A program made the translations under genes and the position numbers. From Rikenellaceae bacterium (GTDB taxonomy: Bacteria; Bacteroidota; Bacteroidia; Bacteroidales; Rikenellaceae): 64,000 nt of DNA. Every line of letters starts with the position of its first letter. Position 1 is the stretch's first letter. Where the stretch lies: NCBI GenBank assembly GCA_015060115.1, contig SUZB01000011.1, positions 1 through 64,000 of the forward strand. Direction: 5' to 3'. Under the pieces are notes generated by a model. It was not told the DNA's origin. It did no database searches and saw only the letters and a list, made by a program, of their open reading frames with translations. Positions 26,201 through 34,467 of this stretch are shown piece by piece.

Positions 26201-27836
26201 GGACTCTATGGCTGTTAAGGTCGATTATCTCAATACTCGATACTTCGCTCCTGGGGGTAGGGTTGAGGTAAAAGACAACCACTTTATTGCCCGCGATGTC
26301 AAGGTCTACGACTCGGAGGGTAACGATGGTAGCTTCTCGATGGATATCAGCCTTGAGCATCTGTCGAATGTAACCTTCAATATCGACATCGAGGCGCACG
26401 ATATGCTCGTTTTGGATACCGACAGCAAGGATAACGACCTCTTCTATGGCCATGTCTATGCCTCGGGTGGCGCAAGCTTCCGAGGCGATAAGCGAGGCTT
26501 GAAGATGGATGTTGAGGGTACAAGCTCGGATAATTCGCACTTCTATATGCCACTTACGGGTAAGGGTGATGCCTCGTTTGCCGACTTTGTGAAGTTTACG
26601 GAGCCTAAGACCGAGGAGCGCGACACCTCGGCATACCTCACTCGCCGTATGATGGCCTACGAGCGCAAGAACCGACCGGTAAATACGATGGGTAGCGTGA
26701 TGGATATTGACCTTGCGCTCAACATCCTGCCAAATATCGATATTCAGCTTGTCATCGACCCCACCGTAGGCGATGTCATCAAGGGCAAGGGCTCTGGACA
26801 GTTGGCTATGCACATAGTGCCTAAGGCCAATATCTTCGAGATGCGTGGCGACTACACCATCTCGGAGGGTACATACCTCTTCACCTTGCAGAATATCCTA
26901 AATAAGAAGTTCGATGTTGTGCCTGGCTCGTCGATACACTGGACTGGCGATCCGTTAGGCGCTATGCTCAATATTGATGCGATATATAGCACCAAGGCGT
27001 CGTTGCGCCCCTTGCTTGGCAACTCGTTGCAGGGCATCGACATGTCGCGTGCCGTGCCTGTGGATTGCTACATCAAGCTCACCGATGAGCTGATGTCGCC
27101 CACCGTTACCTTCGATGTCCAGGTGCCGAATGTCGCTCCAGAGATTCAGACCGTGATACAATCTACGCTCAACGACCAGCAGGCTATCGCCACGCAGATG
27201 TTGTGGCTGTTGGCCGCTAATAGCTTCTCGGCAGAGGATACTGGCGCTATGGGTGCTTCGTTGTCAGCGACTACGGGCTTTGAGCTACTCTCTAATCAGC
27301 TTAGCAACTGGCTATCGGGCGATAACTACAATATTGTCTTGCGCTACCGACCCCGTACCGAACTTTCGGGTGATGAGGTGGACTTCGGCTTCTCGAAGAG
27401 CTGGTTCAACAACCGACTTATTGTCGAGGTGGAGGGTGGTTATCTCTCGGATGCCTCGATACAGTCTGCCGAGAATGCCTCGAACTTCGTTGCCGAGGGA
27501 TTTATTACCTGGCTTATTGACCCTGAGGGCACATTCAAGTTCAAGGGCTTTACGCAGACTATCGACCGCTATGGTGAGAATCAGGGTATGCAGGAGTCGG
27601 GCGTAGGTCTCTACTACAGCGAGAGCTTCAATACCTTTGGCGAGTGGGCGCGTAGCATACGCCAGCGCGTTGAGAGCAACGAAAATCGCAAGGCACGCCG
27701 CGAAAAGCGTGAGGAGAGGCGTAGGGAGCGTGCCGAAAAACGGGCCTCGAAGGATAATAGCTCCGATGTTGAGAGCGTTGATATATTAGGCGACGAGGAG
27801 CCCACGATAGACGAGGAGGATATCATTTTGGAATAG
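23226..27836 (+). CDS. tamB: TamB-like translocation and assembly module protein (DUF490)
   Basis: A 1536-residue AsmA/TamB-class protein predicted to span the periplasm as a long hydrophobic beta-taco groove. It would serve outer-membrane assembly or lipid transport. A single N-terminal transmembrane anchor (about 8-32) is followed by about 1,100 residues of repetitive beta-strand pattern and the conserved TamB C-terminal domain (about 1120-1470, with the DVVPGSSIHWTGDPLGAMLNIDAIY block). The tail is highly charged (RREKREERRRERAEK then acidic). It starts a plus-strand run of envelope genes (exbB, exbD, tonB), 57 bp ahead of exbB. No TamA is in the window. Confidence 0.93.
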   Translation: MRKVTKILGMVLSTIILLSIFLPISISLVLSLKSVQNYVVDKAAAFASEYIGAPVEIGRIDIDILSRVSVEDFLVRDHDQDTLLYAREARALFTGFNIARDGLRIASAEATDACFCLRELDGSDELNIRPIVARLSNPNGQSKFQLYIDHIHGENLRFVYERNEHRNPEYGIDYYDMDIHDIDVCIKDFAVSKAKVWADIVSLSAREKSGFEIGSLSTYFYVDRGVIRFDNFDISTANSHIYLPRYLIEGGSWECYKHFVEDVRMTGSVEHSSLSTADLGYFAPGLRDWNLKIENVDASVDGVVRDMSGVVNNLDMGEATNLEATIRMQGLPEWQTTQYTAGIKHLTTTSEDILAIIGNVVKEPLPDKVNDIIRNASTVDLRATFGGRLDSFRVVGNLATAVGKVSADATIKKAAEGRYAIDGVVNTSSLELGNLLDVKSLGSADAHIVAKATVGGGDLLADVDARIDRLGFGKYRYRDIEVDGSVEGSEYSVVVNSLDENLEFDLYGAMSLGEERPTYDFSVDMRRADLHALGINRRDSVSVISAMLGARAEGKSIDEMDGGVSIADVVYRYADKELTTDRLTVELSGGDNSRSVVLASEFVDLQFQSRLGYRDIFEYLYNSLKTYVPLLYDDSERSQVVGGNSAADYSMLKVRAGESINDLLDAISGGMMMAPETELSLMFSPSSNLISIQAESEALEYGGVIMANAEIDINNRSDSLSMWINSSGIYMGSRLVMPNFSATGGARENRISLTAGFRDDRDNQSGMLGLSAKFSRNQQTKRRSIHVDIRPSHFTTDTQQWKLSAKGIDIDSSRIQINSFQIARPEQQLIIDGVASRSRNDSIRLTLKNFDLAPLSAFTERVGYNFSSRANGYASMKSALKNPEIEANIDLDDIAVNDITAPPQRITSNWDFEDNRARVFIADRTTADTVIRGYYQPSDNRYYARAKMGRVKLALLQPFLKGIISDIQGDADVDVNILGRGRQAKLNGGATVDSMAVKVDYLNTRYFAPGGRVEVKDNHFIARDVKVYDSEGNDGSFSMDISLEHLSNVTFNIDIEAHDMLVLDTDSKDNDLFYGHVYASGGASFRGDKRGLKMDVEGTSSDNSHFYMPLTGKGDASFADFVKFTEPKTEERDTSAYLTRRMMAYERKNRPVNTMGSVMDIDLALNILPNIDIQLVIDPTVGDVIKGKGSGQLAMHIVPKANIFEMRGDYTISEGTYLFTLQNILNKKFDVVPGSSIHWTGDPLGAMLNIDAIYSTKASLRPLLGNSLQGIDMSRAVPVDCYIKLTDELMSPTVTFDVQVPNVAPEIQTVIQSTLNDQQAIATQMLWLLAANSFSAEDTGAMGASLSATTGFELLSNQLSNWLSGDNYNIVLRYRPRTELSGDEVDFGFSKSWFNNRLIVEVEGGYLSDASIQSAENASNFVAEGFITWLIDPEGTFKFKGFTQTIDRYGENQGMQESGVGLYYSESFNTFGEWARSIRQRVESNENRKARREKREERRRERAEKRASKDNSSDVESVDILGDEEPTIDEEDIILE

Positions 27837-27893
27837 AGGAAAACCGAAAAAAACAAACAAAATAATAATAATAACTAAAACTTAACTCAAATT

Positions 27894-28649
27894 ATGACAA
27901 CACTTATTACTGTGGCTGCGGCCCAGACTGTGGAGGGCACAGAGGTGATGCCCCAGCTCGATTCACTAACCCTTGCCCAGCAGGCTATGGAGGCTGCTGC
28001 TCAGGCTGAGGCAGAGACCGTATCTATCGGCTTTTGGGATTTGTTCCTTGGTGGTGGCTGGCTTATGTGGGTGCTTGTAGCTCTTGCTGGCGTTATGATC
28101 TTTATCTTCGTGGAGCGCTTCCTCGCTATCCGCAAGGCTACGACCATCGACAACAACTTTATGAACCGCATCCGCGACTACATCTCTGAGGGCAATATCT
28201 CGGCAGCTATCGACCTCTGCCGCCGTACCGACTCGCCCGTAGCGCGTATGATTGAGAAGGGTATCGAGCGTATTGGTCGTCCTATGGGCGATATTCAGAG
28301 CGCTATCGAGAATGTCGCTAATGTTGAGGTTGCAAAGCTTGAGGTGGGCCTTCCCACGCTTGCATCTATATCGGGTGGTGCTCCTATGATTGGTTTCTTG
28401 GGTACGGTAGTAGGTATGGTGCAGGTATTTATCGATATGTCGGCTAACCAGTCGGGTGCTATCGAGTTGGAGCAGTTGGCAGGCGGTATGTATGTGGCGA
28501 TGGTAACTACCGTAGGTGGTCTTATCGTTGGTATCCCCGCATACTTTGCGCATAACTACCTTGTAGCTCGCATCGAGAAGCTCGTATTCCGTATGGAGGC
28601 TACATCTATCGCCTTTATGGATATTCTCAACCAGCCCGTAGTAAAATAA
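27894..28649 (+). CDS. exbB: MotA/TolQ/ExbB proton channel family protein
   Basis: A 251-residue inner-membrane channel subunit that powers TonB with the proton gradient. Transmembrane helices are at about 50-75 (WLMWVLVALAGVMIFIFV), 155-178 (ISGGAPMIGFLGTVVGMVQVF) and 200-222 (MVTTVGGLIVGIPAYF). The TolQ/ExbB signature GFLGTVVGM is clear. The Ala/Glu-rich N-terminus (about 20-43) precedes the first helix and would be periplasmic. Directly followed by exbD and tonB, forming a complete energising complex that would drive SusC-type transporters such as the one at 8.2-11.5 kb. Confidence 0.95.
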   Translation: MTTLITVAAAQTVEGTEVMPQLDSLTLAQQAMEAAAQAEAETVSIGFWDLFLGGGWLMWVLVALAGVMIFIFVERFLAIRKATTIDNNFMNRIRDYISEGNISAAIDLCRRTDSPVARMIEKGIERIGRPMGDIQSAIENVANVEVAKLEVGLPTLASISGGAPMIGFLGTVVGMVQVFIDMSANQSGAIELEQLAGGMYVAMVTTVGGLIVGIPAYFAHNYLVARIEKLVFRMEATSIAFMDILNQPVVK

Positions 28650-28665
28650 TCTAACCCGAAACGCT

Positions 28666-29106
28666 ATGGCAATTAAGAGAAGTTCGAAAGTTGATGCTTC
28701 GTTCTCGTCTTCATCGATGACCGACCTTATCTTCCTCTTGTTGGTCTTCTTTATCCTTGCAACGACGCTTATCAACCCCAATAATGCTGTTAAGCTCACC
28801 CTCCCCTCGTCATCGAGTGATGAGGGCGACCCTTCGGTGATTTCGCTCTCGGTGGTGGGTGCAACGGACGATGAGTCGGAGTACCTCTATATCATCAATG
28901 GCCGTGAGGAGTATCGCGAAGTTGGAGAGGTGGCTGCTGCGCTTAAGCTAAAGTATGAGGAGTATGCCAATCGTCCCGAGGAGGAGAAACCCTATATCTC
29001 GTTGCGTTGCGACGAGAAGGTTACGGTGGATGCCCTTGTCGAGATTATAGACCTCACACGCGAGGAGAAGTACAAAATGGTGCTTGCAACCAAAGATAAG
29101 AAGTAA
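28666..29106 (+). CDS. exbD: ExbD/TolR family protein
   Basis: A 146-residue partner of ExbB. It has a short cytoplasmic N-terminus, one transmembrane helix carrying the essential aspartate (SMTDLIFLLLVFFILATT, about 17-35) and a periplasmic domain. It begins 17 bp after exbB, and its stop codon overlaps the tonB start by one base (TAATG). Many Bacteroidetes loci carry two exbD genes; here there is one. Confidence 0.95.
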   Translation: MAIKRSSKVDASFSSSSMTDLIFLLLVFFILATTLINPNNAVKLTLPSSSSDEGDPSVISLSVVGATDDESEYLYIINGREEYREVGEVAAALKLKYEEYANRPEEEKPYISLRCDEKVTVDALVEIIDLTREEKYKMVLATKDKK

Positions 29107-29810
29107 TGGAGTATTACGATTCAACAGATAGAATGCCACGCCGTATCGCCGCAGGTGTAACGCTTGCGGTTATGGCGCTGTGGTTCTCGCTGATGGGTCT
29201 TCTGTCGTTTGATGTTGTCTCTGAGCCTCAGCCGCTACCCCCTGTGGAGATTGTCTTCGAGGAGGAGGCCGAAGAGGAGCCTAAGCGCCCCTTGGTGCAG
29301 AGCGCGCCTACGGATGTGCGCCGTGATAAGGCCCCTGCCCACGAGGAGCGAGCGCGTCAGGAGTCGAGCGTTCAGACTTCGGGTGAGGCAGAGCGCACCG
29401 AGACGGTAAACCCCAATGCCCTCTTCAAGCCTACGGTAGGTAATGCGGAGGCTGTGGCAGCGGGTAACCGCCTTGCCCCCGATGGCGAGGAGGAGAAGAA
29501 TCGTGGCGATGGTGCGGGCTACAACCTCCAAGGTACCGACCAGCTCGATGCTGGTTTGCAGGGTCGTGGCTTGCGCGAGGGTCTGCCCAAGCCATCGAGC
29601 TCGTTCCAGAGCTCTGGTCAGGTGGTGGTCTATGTAACTATCGACAGCAACGGCAATGTAACCTCGGCAGAGATACGACAGCAGGGCACAACAACGCAGG
29701 ATGCTACGCTTCGTAGCTTGGCGTTGGAGGCGGCACGCAAGGCGAAGTTTAAGCCCTCGACACGCACACTGCAGGGCGGAACTATTACCTATAAATTTAA
29801 CCTTAAGTAG
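29106..29810 (+). CDS. tonB: energy transducer TonB
   Basis: A 234-residue TonB. The N-terminal anchor is at about 14-34 (IAAGVTLAVMALWFSLMGLLSF). A Pro/Glu-rich then charged periplasmic stretch follows (about 38-130). The C-terminal TonB domain (about 155-234) includes VVVYVTIDSNGNVTSAEI, EAARKAKFKPS and GTITYKFNLK. The start ATG overlaps the exbD stop, indicating coupled translation. It would couple the proton motive force to outer-membrane transporters. Confidence 0.95.
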   Translation: MEYYDSTDRMPRRIAAGVTLAVMALWFSLMGLLSFDVVSEPQPLPPVEIVFEEEAEEEPKRPLVQSAPTDVRRDKAPAHEERARQESSVQTSGEAERTETVNPNALFKPTVGNAEAVAAGNRLAPDGEEEKNRGDGAGYNLQGTDQLDAGLQGRGLREGLPKPSSSFQSSGQVVVYVTIDSNGNVTSAEIRQQGTTTQDATLRSLALEAARKAKFKPSTRTLQGGTITYKFNLK

Positions 29811-29811
29811 T

Positions 29812-30198
29812 ATGCGACGACTATTGACGATTCTATTGGCGATGTTTGCCGTAACGATGGTTTATGCCAGTGAGCCTGAGGGTGCGAAGATTGAGCTCTC
29901 AACACAGCTTATCGACCTTGGAGTGCTCTCGCAGAAGGCTCCGAAGCAGAGGGTCGAGGTGGAGTATCGCAATACGGGAGACCTGCCATTGGTGCTTTTG
30001 GAGGTGCGTACAAGCTGTACCTGCACCACTACGCGCTATGAGCGAAAGAAAGTTATGCCCGACGAGAAGGGGGTAATCACCATCGAAATGGAGCCTAAGA
30101 AAGCGCCTGAGGGTAGCTTCTATCGTGTCTTACAGCTGCTCTCTACGGCAAAAGATGGCCCTGCGAATATCGTGCTTAAGGCCGAAATAACAAAGTAA
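29812..30198 (+). CDS. DUF1573 family secreted protein
   Basis: A 128-residue protein with an N-terminal signal peptide (cleavage near VYA-SE, residue 19). It has one DUF1573 immunoglobulin-like domain with the diagnostic VRTSCTCTT motif and the end segment GPANIVLKAEI. I chose the ATG at 29812, one base after the tonB stop, because it starts a clean signal peptide; the frame is open upstream but lacks one. Its function is unknown; the family is probably periplasmic. Position suggests co-expression with the TonB system. Confidence 0.9.
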   Translation: MRRLLTILLAMFAVTMVYASEPEGAKIELSTQLIDLGVLSQKAPKQRVEVEYRNTGDLPLVLLEVRTSCTCTTTRYERKKVMPDEKGVITIEMEPKKAPEGSFYRVLQLLSTAKDGPANIVLKAEITK

Positions 30199-30220
30199 CG
30201 AACTTAAGAAACTGCGAATT

Positions 30221-30889
30221 ATGAATATTGCAAAACTTGTGTTCAACCCTATTATGGAGAACACCTATATCGTGTGGGACGATACGAAGGAGTGTATCAT
30301 TATAGATGCAGGTAACTTCTCGGCAAGAGAGGATGCCCAACTTACCGACTTTATCTCGGAGCGAGGCCTCAAGCCCGTAATGGCGGTAAATACTCACGGA
30401 CACTTCGACCACGCTATGGGCGTAGGCTATCTGAAGGAGACCTATGGCGTTAAGTTCGCCTGCTCGTCAAAGGACCAGTTTTTGGTGGATAGCGCTCAGC
30501 AGAGTGGCGCTATGTTTGGTGTGAAGTGTGCCCCTGTGCCCGCCATAGATATAGACCTCGACAAGATTGAGGAGATCGCCTTTGGTGCAACAAAGTTGCG
30601 TGTTATCAAGACCCCTGGCCACACTCCTGGCCATGTGTCGCTCTACAACGAGGAGCAGAAGGTGTTGTTTACGGGCGATACGCTCTTTAGAGAGAGCATC
30701 GGTCGTACTGACCTTCCCGGTGGCGACTACTCGTGGATTATGACCTCGATTTTGGAGCAGTTGGTGCCTCTGGGCGATGATGTGGAGTTCTATCCCGGTC
30801 ATGGCGATAAGTCTACTATCGGCCACGAAACACTCTACAACCCCTTCGTTACCGAGGTGCTCAACAACGAGATTAACTACAAAGGCTAA
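30221..30889 (+). CDS. MBL-fold metallo-hydrolase (glyoxalase II-like)
   Basis: A 222-residue metallo-beta-lactamase-fold hydrolase. The metal-binding motif THGHFDHAMG matches HxHxDH. Further ligands are in TPGHTPGHVSLY, FTGDTLF and FYPGHGDKSTIGHE. The compact size and order match the stand-alone glyoxalase II/YcbL type, which hydrolyses thioesters, but the substrate is not shown by the sequence. No signal peptide, so cytoplasmic. It lies 22 bp after the DUF1573 gene and 12 bp before trmD. Confidence 0.9.
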   Translation: MNIAKLVFNPIMENTYIVWDDTKECIIIDAGNFSAREDAQLTDFISERGLKPVMAVNTHGHFDHAMGVGYLKETYGVKFACSSKDQFLVDSAQQSGAMFGVKCAPVPAIDIDLDKIEEIAFGATKLRVIKTPGHTPGHVSLYNEEQKVLFTGDTLFRESIGRTDLPGGDYSWIMTSILEQLVPLGDDVEFYPGHGDKSTIGHETLYNPFVTEVLNNEINYKG

Positions 30890-30901
30890 ATAACAAGCGC
30901 T

Positions 30902-31579
30902 ATGCGTATAGATATTATTACGGTTGTTCCTGAGCTGTTGGCCTCGCCTCTCAATGAGTCGATATTGAAGCGTGCGCAGGAGTCGGGACACGCCGAGATA
31001 TATGTTCACAACCTACGCGACTACACCGACGATAAGCGTCGTACGGTCGATGACTACCCCTTCGGTGGTGAGGCGGGTATGGTGATGAAGATTGAGCCAG
31101 TGTTCCGCTGTATCGAGAAGCTAAAGTCGGAGCGCGACTACGATGAGATTATCTTCACTTCGCCCGATGGCATCACCTACAACCAGCACGAGGCCAACCG
31201 CCTCTCGCTGATGAAGAATATCATCATTCTCTGTGGTCACTACAAGGGTATCGACTACCGCATTCGTGAGCACCTTATCACTCGCGAAATCTCTATTGGC
31301 GACTATGTCCTCACGGGTGGTGAGCTGGCCGCCTGCGTTATCGCCGACTCGGTGGTGCGTATTATCCCCGGAGCTATTGGTGATGAGGCCTCGGCACTTA
31401 CCGATTGCTTTCAGGATAACCTGTTGGCACCCCCTGTGTATACCCGCCCTGCGGAGTTTAACGGCTGGAAGGTGCCCGATGTGCTCCTTTCGGGCAACTT
31501 TGCCGAGATTGAGAAGTGGCAAGACGAGGAGGCGTGGCGCCGAACCAAGGCCTTGCGCCCCGACCTAATCGAGAAGTAA
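30902..31579 (+). CDS. trmD: tRNA (guanine37-N1)-methyltransferase
   Basis: A 225-residue SPOUT methyltransferase modifying G37 of tRNAs to prevent frameshifting. Hallmarks are [12 protein letters not shown] at the start, [12 protein letters not shown], the trefoil-knot segments [12 protein letters not shown] and [14 protein letters not shown], and the C-terminal [23 protein letters not shown]. Unlike the common rpsP-rimM-trmD-rplS arrangement, it lies here between an MBL hydrolase and lpxB. Confidence 0.97.
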   Translation: MRIDIITVVPELLASPLNESILKRAQESGHAEIYVHNLRDYTDDKRRTVDDYPFGGEAGMVMKIEPVFRCIEKLKSERDYDEIIFTSPDGITYNQHEANRLSLMKNIIILCGHYKGIDYRIREHLITREISIGDYVLTGGELAACVIADSVVRIIPGAIGDEASALTDCFQDNLLAPPVYTRPAEFNGWKVPDVLLSGNFAEIEKWQDEEAWRRTKALRPDLIEK

Positions 31580-31580
31580 G

Positions 31581-32708
31581 ATGAGATACTATATTATCGC
31601 TGGCGAGCCTTCGGGAGATCTTCACGCCGAGAAGCTGATGCGCGGTATTCGTAAGGAGGATGCCGAGGCGAGGTTTCGTTTCTGCGGTGGCGAGCGTATG
31701 CTTGCTGCGGCGGGTGGCGAGGGTATGCTCTTCCACTACCGCGATATGTCGTTCTTCGGCTTTGCCAATGTGCTACGAAATCTGCGCACCATATTTCGAC
31801 AGATAGATGCCGTAAAGCGTGATATCGAGGAGTTCAACCCCGATGTTGTGATTTTGGTCGATTATCCCTCGTTCAATATGCGCATCGCCAAGTGGGCGCA
31901 CGAGCGTGGCACAATGGTCTACTACTACATAGCACCCAAGGTGTGGGCGTGGAAGGAGTGGCGCGTTAAGAGCCTCAGAAAGTATGTCGATAGGCTATAT
32001 ACCATCTTCCCCTTCGAGGGTGAATATTTTCGTGGACACGGCCTATTGACACATTTCGAGGGTAATCCGCTGGTTGATGATATCGCTGAGCGACACGCTA
32101 AGCTACCCTCGCGTGAGGAGTTCTTGGAGCGTAACGGATTAGATGAACGACCCATCGTGGCACTCTTGGCGGGTAGTCGCCGCTCGGAGATTAGGGAGAA
32201 CCTGCCCAATATGGTGGCTATCTCTCGACTATTCCCCGATAGGCAGTTTGTTGTGGCTGCGGTGGAGTGGCTCGATAAGGCGTTGTACGACGAGCTTCTC
32301 AGTGGCAGCGATGTGAGGTATGTCTGTGCGCAGACCCACGAAACGCTGGCTATGGCAGAGGCGGCTATCGTTACTTCGGGCACTGCGACCCTCGAAACGG
32401 CGCTTATGCGTAGGCCTGAGGTGGTGCTCTACCGTGTACCTCGCCTATATGAGATTTTGCGACCCTATGTGCTTAAGATACCATATATCTCGTTGGTAAA
32501 TATCAACCTCGGCCGTGAGGCGGTGCGTGAGTTGGTATGCTCGAAGCTCGATATGGAGACGGTGCGAGAGGAGGTTGCTGCAATCTTGGAGGGTGGAGCA
32601 AAGAGAGAGCGGATGCTCCGCGACTTTGAGGAGCTTAGTCAGATGATTGGTGGCGAGGGTGCAAGCGACCGCTTTGCAAAGGATATGGTAAATAGTCTAA
32701 AACGATGA
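31581..32708 (+). CDS. lpxB: lipid-A-disaccharide synthase
   Basis: A 375-residue peripheral membrane GT19 glycosyltransferase. It joins UDP-2,3-diacylglucosamine and lipid X in lipid A synthesis. Diagnostic segments are IIAGEPSGDLHAEKLM at the N-terminus, DYPSFNMRIAKWAHERG, YYIAPKVWAWKEWR, LAGSRRSEI and the acceptor-binding VTSGTATLETALM. It starts one base after the trmD stop and overlaps the next gene by four bases (ATGA). Confidence 0.97.
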   Translation: MRYYIIAGEPSGDLHAEKLMRGIRKEDAEARFRFCGGERMLAAAGGEGMLFHYRDMSFFGFANVLRNLRTIFRQIDAVKRDIEEFNPDVVILVDYPSFNMRIAKWAHERGTMVYYYIAPKVWAWKEWRVKSLRKYVDRLYTIFPFEGEYFRGHGLLTHFEGNPLVDDIAERHAKLPSREEFLERNGLDERPIVALLAGSRRSEIRENLPNMVAISRLFPDRQFVVAAVEWLDKALYDELLSGSDVRYVCAQTHETLAMAEAAIVTSGTATLETALMRRPEVVLYRVPRLYEILRPYVLKIPYISLVNINLGREAVRELVCSKLDMETVREEVAAILEGGAKRERMLRDFEELSQMIGGEGASDRFAKDMVNSLKR

Positions 32709-33280
32709 AACTGATAAATATTATAAATAGCTACTCCGAGGAGGGCGATTTGCCTCGCTTCTACCTCAAGGCCGATACTGCTCTTTTGCGCAACAACGAT
32801 GCCTTCTATATCCCCGATGGTGTTGGGCGTATCGTTGCCGAGCCACATATAGTGCTTAAGGTTTCGCGCTTGGCAAAGTGCATAGGCGAGCGCTTTGCGC
32901 CACGATGTATAGATGGCGTTATGGCGGGTGTAACATTTACGGCGATAGATAAGCTGGAGGAGGTACGCCGCGATGGTCTGCCGTGGGACGAGGCTGTGGG
33001 CTTCGACCACTCCTCGGCATTGTCGCTCGACACCCTCTCGCGCGATGATATGTTGCAGGGGGCTACCTTATATATAAATAATATAGAGCGCCTCCGCTTG
33101 TCTGTTGATACGATGCGCTTTTCGGCAGATAGGGTAGTTAGCCACCTCTCGGATAAGATGACACTTCGCATCGGCGACCTTATCTTCCTTGGCTCACCCG
33201 AAAAGTTTGATATTGCCGTAGGCGATAATATCAAACTAAAGATAGGTGAGCGAACGATGCTCGACTTCGATATCAAATGA
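32705..33280 (+). CDS. fumarylacetoacetate hydrolase (FAH) family protein
   Basis: A 191-residue protein with the FAH fold late motifs: MTLRIGDLIFLGSPEKFDIAVGD corresponds to the TLxPGDLIxTGTPxGV block, and a DHSSALSLD stretch occupies the usual pre-motif position. FAH-family members act on C-C bonds of beta-diketo acids or decarboxylate and isomerise related substrates, needing a divalent metal. The N-terminal metal-binding glutamates are hard to place here, so activity is uncertain. It overlaps lpxB by four bases and is therefore translationally coupled to lipid A synthesis genes. Its stop codon abuts the first 120-bp repeat. Confidence 0.72.
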   Translation: MKLINIINSYSEEGDLPRFYLKADTALLRNNDAFYIPDGVGRIVAEPHIVLKVSRLAKCIGERFAPRCIDGVMAGVTFTAIDKLEEVRRDGLPWDEAVGFDHSSALSLDTLSRDDMLQGATLYINNIERLRLSVDTMRFSADRVVSHLSDKMTLRIGDLIFLGSPEKFDIAVGDNIKLKIGERTMLDFDIK

Positions 33281-33398
33281 GGCTGAATAAAAAGTGTATT
33301 TTGTCGTTACGCTCGCCCTCAAAATCCTCATTTACGCCTAAGTAAACTGCGGTTTTTCGGGCTTCGCAAGCCTAAAACTACATCTTTTATTCAACCTC
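33279..33398. repeat. 120-bp element, copy 1 (direct repeat)
   Basis: It begins GAGGCTGAATAAAAAGTGTA and ends TACATCTTTTATTCAACCTC, so its ends are an imperfect terminal inverted repeat of about 20 bp. A nearly identical copy in the same orientation lies at 34676-34796 (two substitutions and one indel by eye). No reading frame inside. It resembles a small non-autonomous (MITE-like) element or a mobile terminator. Confidence 0.88.
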
Positions 33399-33405
33399 TT
33401 AAACT

Positions 33406-33444
33406 AAAGGAGATGGACTAATTTGTTTTTTAGTCATCTCCTTT
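33406..33444 (-). terminator. terminator spanning the araC-family stop codon
   Basis: AAAGGAGATGGACTA (33406-33420) pairs with TAGTCATCTCCTTT (33431-33444) with one bulge. The stem includes the last codons and stop of the AraC gene. On the minus strand the downstream flank is moderately T-rich (TTTAGTTTAAGAGG). Confidence 0.6.
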
Positions 33445-34306
33445 CGTACCTCTCGCGGTATTTGGCGGGACTGATACCCTCGATACGGGCAAAGTATTTG
33501 CCGAAAAACGAGGGCGAGGGAAAGTTAAGCGTGTAGGCTATCTCCTTGATTGTAAGGTCGGTGGAGGTAAGGAGCGTAACGGCATCAAGCATCACATAGC
33601 GCTCAATCCACTCCGTGGCGCTCTGACCACTTGCCTGCTTGATGGTTGTCGATATATATTTGGGCGTGAGAGCCATTCGCTCGGCATAGAACTTAAGGTC
33701 GCGGTGTTCGCGGTAGTTCTCCTCGACAAGGCGCAAGAAGTCATCAGTAAGGCGTGTGCCACGGTCGTCATTCTCGCTCTTGGCGCTATGCAGAAAGTAG
33801 CCCATACCGAGGAAGAAGGCGTGGGTCAGAAGGCGCAAAATCTCCAAGCGGTGAGGGTTTTGCTCCGTAGCTATCGTGTTGCAACACATCGAGATATAAT
33901 CCTCTAATGCTCGCCGTGCATCAGCCGATAGCTGGGTGTATGGGCTTTCGGTAACGACATTGCGAAGATTAAAGCTGTTGCCAATCGTAAGCGATGATGT
34001 AAACTCCTCGGACATAAGGATATAGGTTGCCTCGAAGTCGGGGCTAATATCCACCATCTCGGTTATCTGCCCACTCAATACAATAAAGAAGCCTCCCGCC
34101 TCAAGGTCGAAGGTCTTGGCATTGATGCGCCCTGTGCCACGACCACCACGACAATATACCGCAACGATAAGTGGCGAGCGGTAGGGGTGATTGGGCAATA
34201 TGGCAAACGATGGGTTGTCGATAATCGAGAATTCGTCGCCCATAGAGTGGGTAGTGCCTCGGTGTCCACCTTGGATATAGCTTTCGATAGTTTGCGATAA
34301 TGTCAT
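33434..34306 (-). CDS. AraC-family transcriptional regulator
   Basis: A 290-residue regulator. The N-terminal ~150 residues form a cupin-like sensing domain (PLIVAVYCRGGRGTGRIN...GGFFIVLSGQ). The C-terminal ~100 residues hold two helix-turn-helix units, with LKFYAERMALTPKYISTTIKQASG and the family signature IKEIAYTLNFPSPSFFGKYFARIEGISPAKYRERY. It is divergent from the small repeat protein gene at 34468 with a 161-bp gap containing opposing promoter-like boxes. It may therefore control that gene and itself. The pair is enclosed by two direct 120-bp repeats. Confidence 0.93.
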   Translation of the reverse strand: MTLSQTIESYIQGGHRGTTHSMGDEFSIIDNPSFAILPNHPYRSPLIVAVYCRGGRGTGRINAKTFDLEAGGFFIVLSGQITEMVDISPDFEATYILMSEEFTSSLTIGNSFNLRNVVTESPYTQLSADARRALEDYISMCCNTIATEQNPHRLEILRLLTHAFFLGMGYFLHSAKSENDDRGTRLTDDFLRLVEENYREHRDLKFYAERMALTPKYISTTIKQASGQSATEWIERYVMLDAVTLLTSTDLTIKEIAYTLNFPSPSFFGKYFARIEGISPAKYRERYERR

Positions 34307-34325
34307 AAATACGCCTTTTGCTCCA

Positions 34326-34358
34326 CAAAGATACGACTTTTAGGCGATTAGTTGCAAG
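34326..34358 (-). promoter_or_regulatory. promoter of the AraC-family gene
   Basis: On the minus strand CTTG (34358-34355), a 21-nt spacer and TATCTTTG (34333-34326). The -7 box is exact; the -33 box has one mismatch. The leader would be short, about 15 nt. Confidence 0.55.
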
Positions 34359-34398
34359 CCTATCGGAATAATAGTCCATTAAATCGGAATTTTGGCAC

Positions 34399-34429
34399 TT
34401 TATTCGTGTAGTGCGTTGCCCTACCTTTG
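34399..34429 (+). promoter_or_regulatory. promoter of the small repeat protein
   Basis: TTTA (34399-34402), a 19-nt spacer and TACCTTTG (34422-34429). The -7 box is an exact match, the -33 has one mismatch (a perfect TTTG occurs 8 bp farther upstream). The start codon is 39 bp downstream. Confidence 0.55.
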
Positions 34430-34467
34430 CACCATCGAAACAAAGTTAAACTAAAACATCAAGAATT

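Noticed and set aside
25737..26813. Long minus-strand open frame (358 codons) inside tamB
   Set aside because: It is antisense to tamB, which has a convincing TamB C-terminal domain and continuous frame. The antisense product has no domain and a composition typical of codon-bias shadows.
27966..28799. Minus-strand open frame of 277 codons across exbB and exbD
   Set aside because: Antisense to clear ExbB and ExbD homologues; His/Arg-rich shadow sequence without motifs.
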